Shown one piece after another: positions 53,401-62,322 of a stretch of DNA of 64,000 nucleotides. The position numbers and the translations under genes are program-made. The notes below the pieces were generated by a model, which had not been told where the DNA came from, did not search any database, and saw only the letters and a list, made by a program, of their open reading frames with translations. This stretch comes from an uncultured Bacteroidales bacterium (GTDB lineage Bacteria; Bacteroidota; Bacteroidia; Bacteroidales; UBA932). The stretch spans positions 1 through 64,000 of the forward strand of contig CALVDM010000008.1 in NCBI GenBank assembly GCA_944326335.1, read 5' to 3'. The first letter of the stretch is position 1. The number at the start of each line of letters is the position of its first letter.

Positions 53401-53549
53401 CATATATCTGGAGCAAGGACTACAAGGGTATCAACCCTGAGTCCCGTATGACCAGCGGCGTATATGACACCCCGATGATTGACGGCTACCAGAGAGGCGG
53501 CTTCCCGCTGACCTCCACCGTGACATTCGGCATTGATTTGAAATTTTAA
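50403..53549 (+). CDS. SusC/RagA-family TonB-dependent outer-membrane transporter
   Basis: A 1048-residue protein with signal peptide ending near CAFAQ (residue 25; a second ATG at 50418 is equally possible as start). A carboxypeptidase-regulatory-like domain with GTVSDSQGPLIGVSV lies at about 30-110, the DDVVVIGYGTVQK segment marks the SusC class, and the plug and 22-strand barrel follow. The final strand ends FGIDLKF. It should import oligosaccharides, here most likely oligoalginate, with SusD as lid. The gap to the esterase gene is 31 bases and to susD 12. Confidence 0.93.
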   Translation: MCVSEMLKRVSVFVFLTFAATCAFAQQRTIKGTVSDSQGPLIGVSVMQKGSTTGTATDLDGKYTLRVDTDNPVLVFSYVGFKTEEIKVGTSDVLDVTMVSDATLLDDVVVIGYGTVQKSHLTGSISKIGGESLIDYPVSDLTTALQGKVAGLSINNTTSEVGVAPSIRVRGSGSISADSSPLVIIDGYPVPDGLSSINMDDVQSIEILKDAASAAIYGSRAANGVIMVTTKSGEIDKPNYSVKIYQGMKYAYKLHDILTSTEWLEWQEMEAAWGGPAVRAQDKVAAWIEQNIGSTDWQREALRDFTDITSAQFSVSGGKKGFRYYTSGSYTHDEGIMWQNAVDKFNFRTRADIDLSRVVKFGYNVSMNYTKSSRPRNNFIDFYRTPSFLPVYHNDWTTALTGGYTGFARGSHFNNIIAPVGDPDEYGNPTWSSKVSPFSSANNNPKSVMANTHRWSEKLQALANAYIQIQIAKGLTFKSSDGVSVRFSPSYNYSKKNATKDDMPSEASYYDSRYINLLSENTLNYSGKFGKHKVDALLGYTIERTMLQQVALTATGFPTDDIETLNAATIFELASENNGNGEGTGTHRDADEVLESALARVTYSYADKYLVSASIRLDRSSLFTKGNRNAWFPSVSLGWRISEEPFMQNVNWISALKLRASYGVTGNNNVDYYSALELLNSANYVTGADNGTLIPGSANTSTTLANEDITWEQTDEFNVGVDFGVLDGKITLGVDGYYSITRALLFEQPMPSFAGFTNYWNNIGRVRNAGLEIQLDTYQFTRKNFSWSTNINFSLNRNRLLELGGESEVISLGERNENYIARVGEPLIQYYGFKTIGVWNTTEEIQANPHFSADIPGGARIWDANGDGVLNDDDRVPLGDPYPDFTYGMTNTFQIGKLDISFLIQGVQGVTVLNGDVNYNETHRYNRAYLEDRWVSASHPGDGMTPYAKNGYDIMFTDVPLQDGSYVCLRNATIGYTFSKKDLKNKLNGLRIYLSGNNLAYIWSKDYKGINPESRMTSGVYDTPMIDGYQRGGFPLTSTVTFGIDLKF

Positions 53550-53561
53550 TCAGACGCTCAG

Positions 53562-55058
53562 ATGAAAAAGATATTACTTACTATATTGGCTGGCATTACA
53601 GTCCTTTCGTGCAATCTCGACCAGTACCCGTACTCCGAGGTTTCTGAAGCAGAGTATGTGAAGGACGAGAATGCTGTGAACAACCTCGTGATGGGCGCAT
53701 ACAATGCCCTTCATGGTGTAATGTACTATGAGTGGGCTGTCACCGAGCTGAGGACCGACAATGCGAGGATGAGAGCCAACAACTCCACGTCGCAGGATAC
53801 CAAGCTTGTGGAGCAGCTCGACCAGGGGACCATACTTACTGCAAATGCATGGGTCCAGGACTACTGGGACAAGACATACGCTGCCATCTACAGGGCCAAC
53901 AACGTCCTTTCCAACCTTGGTGTCGTAGAGGACTCCCAGAAGAAAGCCCAGTTCGAAGGCGAAGCGAGGTTCCTTCGTGCACACCTTTATTTCAACCTTG
54001 TCCGCCTTTGGGGGCCGGTCTTCAAGGTCACCGAGAAGATTGGTGCTGACGAGGCCCGCAATATGCAGCGGTCTCCGAAAGAGGATATATACGCCCTCAT
54101 CGAAGATGACCTCAACGCAATCATCGACGGCAATCTGCTTCCCGAGACGCATGCTGATGCAGATTTGGGACGTGCCGACATGAAGGCTGCGAAAGCTCTT
54201 CTCGCAAAATATTACATGACTGTCTACAATCCGGGAGAGGATAAGTATGCACAGGCGAAGACCCTTCTTGAAGAAGTCCTTCAGGCTTGCGGAAATCCTC
54301 AGAGCGGGACCGAGCTCGTGCCTTATGCGGACATATTTTCCGTAAGCAACGAGATGAATCCGGAAATCATATTCGCAGTGCGCTACAAGTCCGGCAATCT
54401 CGGCATCGGTTCTCCGTTCACGACTCTTTTCGGGCCGGTGAACAATGGCGGAAATGTCTGCATAGGTTCTCCGAAGCAGTATGACTACCCGTCGGATGAC
54501 CTTATTGCCGCATACGACGAAAACGAGGGAGACCTCAGGAAAGATGTTGTCCTGCAGGAGAAATATACCGACAATGTCTCCGGTGAAATCGTCGAGACCC
54601 GCTGGTGCAACAAGTTCATGCAGAACGACATGACAAGCGAGTATGACGCAGAGAACGACTGGCCTGTCATCCGTCTCGGAGATGTCATCCTTCTCTATGC
54701 GGAGATTGTCAACGAGCTTTCAGGCCCTACTGACGAGGCTCTGAAATATCTCAACATGATACGTACGAGAGCCGGAATCCCGACTTATGAAATGTCCCAG
54801 GTGCAGTCCAAATACGCTTTCCGTGAAGCTGTGAGAAACGAACGCAGGCTGGAGCTGGCCATGGAGAACCAGAGGTGGTTCGACCTTGTCAGATGGGATG
54901 CGGCGGTTACCACCATAAACGATTTCTTCCAGTCGGAGGTCTTCTATTCTCAGTATGACTATGTTGTCAATCCGATTTCGGAGTGGCAGACGCTTCTTCC
55001 GATACCTACATCAGTGATGAACATCAATCCTGACATAGCTCAGAATCCTGGATATTAA
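53562..55058 (+). CDS. SusD/RagB-family surface glycan-binding lipoprotein
   Basis: A 498-residue lipoprotein; the lipid-anchor Cys17 lies in TVLSCNLDQYP. Helical TPR-like SusD features include NAYNALHG-like GAYNALHGVMYYEW and ARFLRAHLYFNLVRLWG, and the terminal LLPIPTSVMNINPDIAQNPGY is the standard SusD ending. It closes over the SusC barrel and binds glycan chains outside the cell. It starts 12 bases after susC. Confidence 0.93.
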   Translation: MKKILLTILAGITVLSCNLDQYPYSEVSEAEYVKDENAVNNLVMGAYNALHGVMYYEWAVTELRTDNARMRANNSTSQDTKLVEQLDQGTILTANAWVQDYWDKTYAAIYRANNVLSNLGVVEDSQKKAQFEGEARFLRAHLYFNLVRLWGPVFKVTEKIGADEARNMQRSPKEDIYALIEDDLNAIIDGNLLPETHADADLGRADMKAAKALLAKYYMTVYNPGEDKYAQAKTLLEEVLQACGNPQSGTELVPYADIFSVSNEMNPEIIFAVRYKSGNLGIGSPFTTLFGPVNNGGNVCIGSPKQYDYPSDDLIAAYDENEGDLRKDVVLQEKYTDNVSGEIVETRWCNKFMQNDMTSEYDAENDWPVIRLGDVILLYAEIVNELSGPTDEALKYLNMIRTRAGIPTYEMSQVQSKYAFREAVRNERRLELAMENQRWFDLVRWDAAVTTINDFFQSEVFYSQYDYVVNPISEWQTLLPIPTSVMNINPDIAQNPGY

Positions 55059-55064
55059 TAGATT

Positions 55065-56810
55065 ATGCTCATGAAAAAGTATATTTCAATCATATTTGCC
55101 GCAGCGGCATTGCTGATGACGTCTGCGTGCGAGACTCTGAGCGTGGACGAAGATGTCGCCAGCGCTCCTGTGATTGCGTCATTTTCTCCTAAACAGGCTC
55201 CGGCCGGTGCCGAGGTTGTTGTCACGGGAGAATATCTCAACAACGTAACGGAAGCCTATATCGGAGACGTGAAGGTGGATATCATTGAAAAGGTCTCCAA
55301 TGCAAGGCTTTCAATCAAGGTGGCACAGGGAGTGACTTCAGGGAAGATCGCCCTTGTCAATCCGACTGGCAGGGGCGAGTCCTCCGAGGACTTCACATGC
55401 ACTTTTGCCGTCCCTCAGATTACGGCATCACTTCTGCAGGCAAGTGCAGAACTCGGGGAGCAGATTCTCATAACCGGAGAGCATCTGAATTCTGCGGCAA
55501 GCGTGATTTTCCGCTCCCAGGGAAAGGATGTCAGACACGAGGCGGAGATTATCTCCCAGTCTGACAATGAACTTGTCGTTGAAGTACCTTACGTCGAAGA
55601 CAATACGGCCGTCATCACCATGGAATACTATGATGAAACCGGCCTTGTGGAGACTCCGACGGCCGGTGCTCCTACCATGCAGGTGATAAAGTACACTCCG
55701 ACATTCAACGAAAGCTCATTCGACCAGACTGCCGTCGGAAGTGTGGTAACCTTGACCGGTGAGCATCTCGACAATGTGAACAGGGTGACTTTCAGGCGAA
55801 TTGCCGCCGGAGAGGAGACTGAAGTCTTCGATGCTATTTTCACGGCCACTGCCGACAGGCTTACCGTGACTGTCCCTGCTGCAGATTTCCCTGACGGGGA
55901 ATCGGAGGCAGAAATGGTAATCTACTGGTTCGACAGCAACGAATCACGTGCATTCGACGGCATGAGTGTCTATGTTCCGCTCGTCTACTACTGGCAGAAC
56001 ATAGTGACAGAGTGCCAGTCCCAGAACGAGGACGGAATGTACCAGTCATTCTTCTCGCCTCAGAACGGCCGAGTCTATGCAAACGAGAAATGGGCCACCG
56101 AACTCGACCCTGTGGCAATGGAATGGCAGGGCCAGCAATTCTCGGCAGCCAATGTCTTCAAGGCCGGCACCGTGACTGAAGAGGAGTATTACAGTGTGGT
56201 ACCTTACCTGTTCTTCTCTGTTTCCGGCGGGCAGAACCTCCAGCTCAATTCTCCGGCCAACTCCAACGGCCAGTTGAAGAATTTCGCTGTTTCGGCTCCT
56301 GTATCGTCGCAGAACCGTGTCCCGGGAACCAACTCAAGTTCGGCTTCGGGTACCCCGATACTGGCATTCAGATGTCTCGACCCTGACAATGCAACTGAAA
56401 AGGCGTTGATAGACAAAGTCGTTGCAGGTGAAATCGAGAACATCGACGAGACGACATTCCCTATCGACGAGACCGCCATGACAATAGCAGGCATCAGTTT
56501 CAGCGGTGCAAGCGGCGGGATAAAGACTGATAAGGATGAAAGCAAGAGCTGGCCTGGAATAGTCTCGCCTGCCACGACAGAAGGCACCCATACTTTGGAA
56601 CTTGGAGCTGACGGTCCTGTATTCCTCATGGCATACTACGACTTCAACGGATACAATTCCGAGAACAAGACCCAGAACATAAGGAGAATCGGTCTTCTCC
56701 ATATCACCAAGGTCGACTGGATAATCTCCAACAAAGACTACAGAGGAACACAGGTCACTTACAACTGCTACTGGCAGAAATACAATTACGGTGAATCAGA
56801 ACAACAGTAA
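55065..56810 (+). CDS. IPT/TIG-domain surface lipoprotein of the alginate locus (SusE/F position)
   Basis: A 581-residue lipoprotein with anchor cysteine in LLMTSACETLS (residue 22). Three IPT/TIG-type immunoglobulin-like domains are suggested by the repeated pattern VVVTGEYLNNVTEAY, ILITGEHLNSAASVIF and VVTLTGEHLDNVNRVTF (about 35-110, 118-210, 215-305). The C-terminal 270 residues form a separate domain, perhaps the glycan-binding part, with tryptophans near residue 550. The gene order matches outer-membrane glycan-binding proteins in SusE/SusF positions of other loci. No enzymatic motif is seen. Confidence 0.8.
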   Translation: MLMKKYISIIFAAAALLMTSACETLSVDEDVASAPVIASFSPKQAPAGAEVVVTGEYLNNVTEAYIGDVKVDIIEKVSNARLSIKVAQGVTSGKIALVNPTGRGESSEDFTCTFAVPQITASLLQASAELGEQILITGEHLNSAASVIFRSQGKDVRHEAEIISQSDNELVVEVPYVEDNTAVITMEYYDETGLVETPTAGAPTMQVIKYTPTFNESSFDQTAVGSVVTLTGEHLDNVNRVTFRRIAAGEETEVFDAIFTATADRLTVTVPAADFPDGESEAEMVIYWFDSNESRAFDGMSVYVPLVYYWQNIVTECQSQNEDGMYQSFFSPQNGRVYANEKWATELDPVAMEWQGQQFSAANVFKAGTVTEEEYYSVVPYLFFSVSGGQNLQLNSPANSNGQLKNFAVSAPVSSQNRVPGTNSSSASGTPILAFRCLDPDNATEKALIDKVVAGEIENIDETTFPIDETAMTIAGISFSGASGGIKTDKDESKSWPGIVSPATTEGTHTLELGADGPVFLMAYYDFNGYNSENKTQNIRRIGLLHITKVDWIISNKDYRGTQVTYNCYWQKYNYGESEQQ

Positions 56811-56825
56811 CATCTTGATTACATT

Positions 56826-58775
56826 ATGAAAATCAGAAACATATCGTTTCTTCTTGCGGCTGCCGTCCTTGCTTTCGGCAGCTGCAAGGAGGATACAATA
56901 GTGCCGGTGCAGACTCCGGCCGTGGACAGCTCCTCAATCACCCCTGCAGCTAATGAGAGCGGTTCTACACGGGCTTATGCGGGAACAGAGGTATCTGTTA
57001 CCGGTTTCAACCTCGACAAGGTCGGCAGGGTCACTGTCGAGGACGTGGATGCCGAGATAATATCACAGGACATCCAGACACTCACGTTTGCGGTTCCCGA
57101 ACTTCCTGCAGAGACTTTTCCGCAGAGGGACAATCCGTATCCCGTGACATTGAGGGTTTATGACTCGGATTGCGAGACAGTGGTCTTCAACTATCCGTAC
57201 TATGTGACCGTGCCGGTGACGGACGCCATCTTCGAGTCGTTCTCTCCTGCAACAGGTACCGTGGGTGACATGATTACCATCGAGGGAAGGAATCTCGATC
57301 AGATAACGAAAGTGGTGTTCAATGGTGTTGAAGTCGGCAACTCCTCATTCGGGGAGGAGTCTTCCGAAGATGCCATACTTGTTCCGGTGCCGGGCGGTAT
57401 TGAGACTTCCGGGGCTTCCACCTCTGTGACCATTACGGCAGAGTGGGGCGGTGGCAAGGTGCTCGACATCACCTCCGAGACCTCCACATTCTCCCTCCTC
57501 GTACCTGTGTTCGATGCATTCACTCCTGACAGTGAATATGAACTCGGAGACGAACTTACTCTCACGGGAGAGAATCTTGACCTCGTGACTGAGATGAAAT
57601 GGAGCGAATACAACCTGTCAATCAAGGAAGATGCGCAGACCGCAGAGTCGCTGACATTCGGTATTCCTACGAATATCCCGACATCCGACCCTGTGAATGT
57701 CACCGACGCTCTTGTAGCCGGCTACGGAGTACCTGTACAGAACATCACGGTTCTTGAAGAGATGACAGTGAATACAACTGCAAAAGGCCCTGCCGAGCCA
57801 GTCTACACCGAGACTGCCCCTGCTGAAGGCTATAACAATATCTACCTCAGGCATGAAGTAACCGTTAAAGGAGAGAATATGGCTTCGATAGAGAAATTCC
57901 GGCTCACATCTGAAGACGGGGACAATGTTGAGGCTGAAGTGACGTCCGTCGACGACTATTCCGCAAAATTCATCGTTCCGGACAACATCAGCGGAACGGC
58001 AGCCAAGGAAATGACCCTTACCGCTATATGGAACGGAGGCAACGAAACAGAATTCGGTAAAATCACCGTTTATCCGTTCTATTATACAAAAGGTCTGCAG
58101 CTGGGTGTCGGACAGGCTGCAAGTACCAGTGATTTTGCTATGGAACATTCTTTCCTGCTTCTGAACGAGGGCAGGGCGATTTCTGCACAAGAGTGGCTTG
58201 ACACTCCTGTAGACAAGTATGCGGCGACAGAGTCTAAGGATGATGATATTGTGACAGCGAAGAATAAACTTAATGCTGGCGCAACTGCCGAGCAATATTA
58301 TGCCGTATCTCCATATACGTTCATGACTGTATCCGGTGGCAGTGTGACATTCCAGGGTCCGGCCCAGTCGGGTTCACAGATAAAAAATATGGGCAGCATA
58401 ATCGATAGCGGTATCTATGGAACCCCTATTATCCTTTTCAATTCTCTTGTGGATGCGGATTATACGGAGTTTGCAGATCAGGTTAAAAAAGGAGAAGTTA
58501 CGGATATCAATGCTTTGGAGGATTTGAAGGCCGGGACGAGTGCACCGGGACTTTCTACCGGTGCGAACGACAAGACTAAATTCGAACTCGGCAGTGTCCT
58601 TACAATACAGTACGGAACTTTCGCGGTCGGCTCTGACGGCAAGATTAATTCCCGGGACGAAGTCCGACAGATAGGATGGATATATATTACTGCAATCGAT
58701 GACGTCACTGGTGATGAGGCAGGTGACAATCCTACCGTAACGTTCGACCTCTACTGGTCCAATCCGCTGAATTGA
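56826..58775 (+). CDS. Second IPT/TIG-domain surface lipoprotein of the alginate locus
   Basis: A 649-residue lipoprotein with anchor cysteine in LAFGSCKEDT (residue 20). Repeated TIG-like strands include EVSVTGFNLDKVGRVTV, MITIEGRNLDQITKVVFNG, ELTLTGENLDLVTEMKW and EVTVKGENMASIEKF, so about four domains span 40-420. The C-terminal third resembles that of the previous protein (YAVSPYTFMTVSGGSV against YSVVPYLFFSVSGGQN), so the two arose from a common ancestor and may bind different parts of the polymer. It follows by 15 bases. Confidence 0.8.
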   Translation: MKIRNISFLLAAAVLAFGSCKEDTIVPVQTPAVDSSSITPAANESGSTRAYAGTEVSVTGFNLDKVGRVTVEDVDAEIISQDIQTLTFAVPELPAETFPQRDNPYPVTLRVYDSDCETVVFNYPYYVTVPVTDAIFESFSPATGTVGDMITIEGRNLDQITKVVFNGVEVGNSSFGEESSEDAILVPVPGGIETSGASTSVTITAEWGGGKVLDITSETSTFSLLVPVFDAFTPDSEYELGDELTLTGENLDLVTEMKWSEYNLSIKEDAQTAESLTFGIPTNIPTSDPVNVTDALVAGYGVPVQNITVLEEMTVNTTAKGPAEPVYTETAPAEGYNNIYLRHEVTVKGENMASIEKFRLTSEDGDNVEAEVTSVDDYSAKFIVPDNISGTAAKEMTLTAIWNGGNETEFGKITVYPFYYTKGLQLGVGQAASTSDFAMEHSFLLLNEGRAISAQEWLDTPVDKYAATESKDDDIVTAKNKLNAGATAEQYYAVSPYTFMTVSGGSVTFQGPAQSGSQIKNMGSIIDSGIYGTPIILFNSLVDADYTEFADQVKKGEVTDINALEDLKAGTSAPGLSTGANDKTKFELGSVLTIQYGTFAVGSDGKINSRDEVRQIGWIYITAIDDVTGDEAGDNPTVTFDLYWSNPLN

Positions 58776-58782
58776 CGTGGTC

Positions 58783-60153
58783 ATGATGAAATACACGATA
58801 TTGTTTCCATGCTTTGTGGCAGCCCTGATTTTCTCGGGCTGCCATGAGGCAAAATCGGAACCGGCCGCGGAATTTCCGTCGGAGGAGCAGCCGGGTTCAG
58901 GCCCTTCCGTGGGGAAGGAATACTTCGTGTCGTCGGCTGAGGAACTCAAGGCTGTCAAGCCACAGCCCGGAGACGTCGTGGTCTGGAAGAACGGCACATA
59001 CAGCGGCGTTAATGTGAAATTTTCCGGTGAGGGGACACAGGATGCCCCGATAGTCCTGAAAGCCGAGACTCCGGGCGGTGTCACGTTCACCGGAGCCTCA
59101 TCCCTGTCCTTGAACGGGAAGTGGCTCTCGGCCGAAGGATTCTGCTGGAACGGACTCGACACCTCCGTCAGGAAATCCATAATGATGTTCTCCACCACGA
59201 GTTCACATTGTGCATTCCGGAACTGCATGATTGACGGAAACGGCAGCAAAGTCTCGGACGTGGACACCAAGTGGGTCTCGTTATACGGAGAGCATAACAC
59301 CGTGGAGAACTGCTCGTTCCTGAACAAGAGGAACATGGGTTGCCTTCTTGTCGTGTGGTTCGAGGACGGGAAAGTCCCGGCGCACACAATCCGGAATAAC
59401 TATTTCACACGTCCATATACCCATTATGACGAAGACGGAAAGGCCCGCAACGGTCAGGAAAGCATCAGAATCGGCACGAGCGACTACTCGATGCAGGAAG
59501 GAGGATGCACCGTCACGGGGAATCATTTCTACAGATGCAACGGCGAGCGGGCCGAAATCATATCGAACAAGTCCTGCGGGAATCTCTACACAGGCAACCT
59601 CTTCGAGGAAAGTGACGGTACGCTCACCCTCAGGCATGGCAACCGCTGCACGGTGAAGGAAAACTATTTCATTTCAGGCGGCAAGGCCGATGTCGGAGGT
59701 GTCCGTATCATCGGTGAAGACCACACCGTCGAGGGTAATGTCTTCATGGATATGACAGGCTCGGGTTACAAGTCCGCACTCTGCATAGTCCGCGGCGAGT
59801 CCGATGCCGCTCTGAGCGGTTACTGGACAGTGAAGAACGCCGTCGTCAGGGGCAATGTCTTCGAGAACTGCCGCTATGGAATCGTTGTGAACTACGGAGG
59901 GCGCGACAGTCAGGACTCGGCCCCTGAAAATGTCGTTTTCGAGGACAATGTCATCTATTCCAGGAACAAGTCGAGCTATACGCCCGTCTATGTCATAGAC
60001 ACTCCTGAAGACACGATGCATTGGCTCGACAACGTCATATACGGAGGGAAATGCCGCGGCATAGAGCTTCCGATGACTGAAGACGAACCTCAGCTTGAGG
60101 ACTGCTCTGCCAGGATGCAGGAAATAAGGGATAATGCTGGTAAGAACTGGTGA
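58783..60153 (+). CDS. Polysaccharide lyase family 6, lipoprotein alginate lyase
   Basis: A 456-residue lipoprotein; Cys20 lies in LIFSGCHEA. The ATG at 58783 is preferred over a GTG two codons upstream. The body is a right-handed parallel beta-helix of the chondroitinase B/PL6 type. The catalytic pair is visible: Lys263 in SNKSCGN and Arg284 in LTLRHGNR, 21 residues apart as in AlyGC (K220/R241). Calcium-site residues are likely in NGQESIRIG. It should cut alginate by beta-elimination at the surface or in the periplasm. Alone it has only one catalytic domain. Confidence 0.88.
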   Translation: MMKYTILFPCFVAALIFSGCHEAKSEPAAEFPSEEQPGSGPSVGKEYFVSSAEELKAVKPQPGDVVVWKNGTYSGVNVKFSGEGTQDAPIVLKAETPGGVTFTGASSLSLNGKWLSAEGFCWNGLDTSVRKSIMMFSTTSSHCAFRNCMIDGNGSKVSDVDTKWVSLYGEHNTVENCSFLNKRNMGCLLVVWFEDGKVPAHTIRNNYFTRPYTHYDEDGKARNGQESIRIGTSDYSMQEGGCTVTGNHFYRCNGERAEIISNKSCGNLYTGNLFEESDGTLTLRHGNRCTVKENYFISGGKADVGGVRIIGEDHTVEGNVFMDMTGSGYKSALCIVRGESDAALSGYWTVKNAVVRGNVFENCRYGIVVNYGGRDSQDSAPENVVFEDNVIYSRNKSSYTPVYVIDTPEDTMHWLDNVIYGGKCRGIELPMTEDEPQLEDCSARMQEIRDNAGKNW

Positions 60154-62318
60154 TGATGAAAAGATATTTTAAGGAAATACTGCTTATTGCAACGATACTT
60201 GCCCTTCCTTGCATGTCGGATGCGGCAAGCCGGACAGCGGCTCTTCCCGAAGTGGCCGGACTCCTGAAGACCGCAGAGCCTGGAGACACCATCTTCGTCT
60301 CTGCCGGGATTTTCTCCGACATGGAACTCAAGTGGGAAGGCAGAGGCACCGCCGAGGCTCCGGTGGTCGTGATTGCCGAGAGCGCGGGAAAGACCGTAAT
60401 CACCGGCACATCCACGTTGAAGATATTCGGGCATGACCTTGTGGTCTCGTCCTTCCTTTTCAAGGACGGCAAACCCGTAAGGAACAACGGCCCGCTGGTG
60501 GAGTTCCGCAACGGAGACCGTCTTGCAACCGGATGCCGCCTGACGGAGTGTGTGATAGACTCGTACAACGCCCTGAGGAGGGACTACCAGTCGAGCTACG
60601 TGCACCTCTACGGCAAGAATAACAGGGTGGACCATTGCTCGTTCACAGGAAAGAAGAGCCTCGGCGTGACACTCACCGTCCTTCTGAACTATGACGGCTG
60701 CCTCGACAACCACCACAGGATAGACCATAACTGGTTCGGCTACAGACCTGTCTATGGCTCCAACGGCGCAGAGACCATAAGGGTAGGGACTTCCCAGCAG
60801 TGCATGGAGCCTTCCCGCACGGAAATCACGGACAATGTCTTCTACCGCTGCAACGGAGAAGTCGAGGTCATATCCATAAAATCCTGCGAGAACAATGTCT
60901 CGAGGAATGTGCTGTACGAATGCGAGGGCGTGCTCGCCTTCAGGCACGGGGACAGGAATGTCGCCGAGGACAACATGTTCATCGGGAACGGGCGGCGGAA
61001 CACGGGCGGAATCCGCATCGTGGGTGCCGGACAGACAGTGCGCGGCAACCTTTTCCACGGATGTGCCGGCGACAGGTTCTTCTCCGCTCTCGCACTTATG
61101 AACGCAGTGCCGAACTCCCTGCCGAACAGGTATATGCAGGTGCAGGATATCCTCATTGAGGACAACGATTTCGTGGACTGCAACTCGATTGAGTTCGGGA
61201 CGGGGTGCGATTTCGAGAGGACTCTCGCACCTGATGATATCCTTTTCAGGTCCAACAGGATATACAACCGTTCCCTGACGGCTCCTTACGAGGTCTTTTC
61301 CGATGCTTCAGGGCTCACATTCAAATCCAACAAGGCCCTGCTTGCAGACGGTGCATCCCTTCCTTCCGGATTCTCCAGGGCTTCCGGGAAAGACATCCCT
61401 GCAGCTCCCGGTATTGACGAGGTGAAGGCTGGAGTCGGGGCAAGCTGGTATGAAGACAAGACTGCCGGCGAACCCACTGCCTCTACGGTCCGGACAGTCG
61501 AAGCAGCCTCTGACGCGGACCTTGCCGGAATCGTGGCGGCAGCCGGAGACGGGACCAGGGTCGTCCTCACGGACTCCCTGTATCTCATCGGGCATGGCAT
61601 GACGGTGTCTTCCCGCATGGAGATATGCGCTGCGGAAGGTGTAAGACCGGAAATCCGTTTTGTAGGGAAGAAATCCGAGAACATGATTACGATAGCCGAC
61701 GGCGCAGACCTGACAGTGTCCGGCATCACCTTCAACGGTGTGCTCACGAGCGGGAAAAGCCTCGCAAAGGCTGCAATCTCCACGGCTGAGGACATGATTG
61801 AACCGTACAATCTGAAAGTCATCGGATGCACATTCGTGAATTACGGAGAAAGCGGATTCATCCCTGTCAAGGGCACTGCCGGCACATTTGCCGATACCGT
61901 GCTCGTGAAAGGCTGCCATTTCGAGGCCCTTTCCGGAGATGGTATCAATTATGCAGCCGAGCTCGGCGACAAGGGACGCTACAATGCCGATGACATCATA
62001 ATCGAGGACTGCACCTTCGAGAGGATTCTCGGCCTGCCGGTGAACATTGCACGCAACGGGAGCGACGAAAGCACTGCAGGACCTTACGTGTATGTCCGGA
62101 ACTGCAGGTTCAACGACTGCTGCAACAAGGTGAGAGGCTCGGTGATAAGGATAATCGGGGCGCAGATTCTCGATATTGAAGGCTGCAGCTTCATTGACAG
62201 CGGACGCGGCGGCTACTCGATAAGGCTCGATGATGCCCCGTGGGAAAAGATAACAGTCAGAAATCTCAGTTTCGAGAATTCCGGCGGCATAATGTCCAAC
62301 AGAAAATTTGATTTATAG
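60150..62318 (+). CDS. Polysaccharide lyase family 6, two-domain alginate lyase
   Basis: A 722-residue exported protein; signal peptide ending near CMSDAAS (residue 27). The start overlaps the previous stop by 4 bases. The N-terminal beta-helix has Lys244 in SIKSCEN and Arg265 in AFRHGDRN, again 21 residues apart, plus GAETIRVG. A second beta-helix from about residue 430 has no such Lys/Arg pair and is probably a stabilising or dimerisation domain as in AlyGC. The two PL6 enzymes may differ in preference for guluronate-rich or mixed blocks. Confidence 0.88.
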   Translation: MMMKRYFKEILLIATILALPCMSDAASRTAALPEVAGLLKTAEPGDTIFVSAGIFSDMELKWEGRGTAEAPVVVIAESAGKTVITGTSTLKIFGHDLVVSSFLFKDGKPVRNNGPLVEFRNGDRLATGCRLTECVIDSYNALRRDYQSSYVHLYGKNNRVDHCSFTGKKSLGVTLTVLLNYDGCLDNHHRIDHNWFGYRPVYGSNGAETIRVGTSQQCMEPSRTEITDNVFYRCNGEVEVISIKSCENNVSRNVLYECEGVLAFRHGDRNVAEDNMFIGNGRRNTGGIRIVGAGQTVRGNLFHGCAGDRFFSALALMNAVPNSLPNRYMQVQDILIEDNDFVDCNSIEFGTGCDFERTLAPDDILFRSNRIYNRSLTAPYEVFSDASGLTFKSNKALLADGASLPSGFSRASGKDIPAAPGIDEVKAGVGASWYEDKTAGEPTASTVRTVEAASDADLAGIVAAAGDGTRVVLTDSLYLIGHGMTVSSRMEICAAEGVRPEIRFVGKKSENMITIADGADLTVSGITFNGVLTSGKSLAKAAISTAEDMIEPYNLKVIGCTFVNYGESGFIPVKGTAGTFADTVLVKGCHFEALSGDGINYAAELGDKGRYNADDIIIEDCTFERILGLPVNIARNGSDESTAGPYVYVRNCRFNDCCNKVRGSVIRIIGAQILDIEGCSFIDSGRGGYSIRLDDAPWEKITVRNLSFENSGGIMSNRKFDL

Positions 62319-62322
62319 AAAG

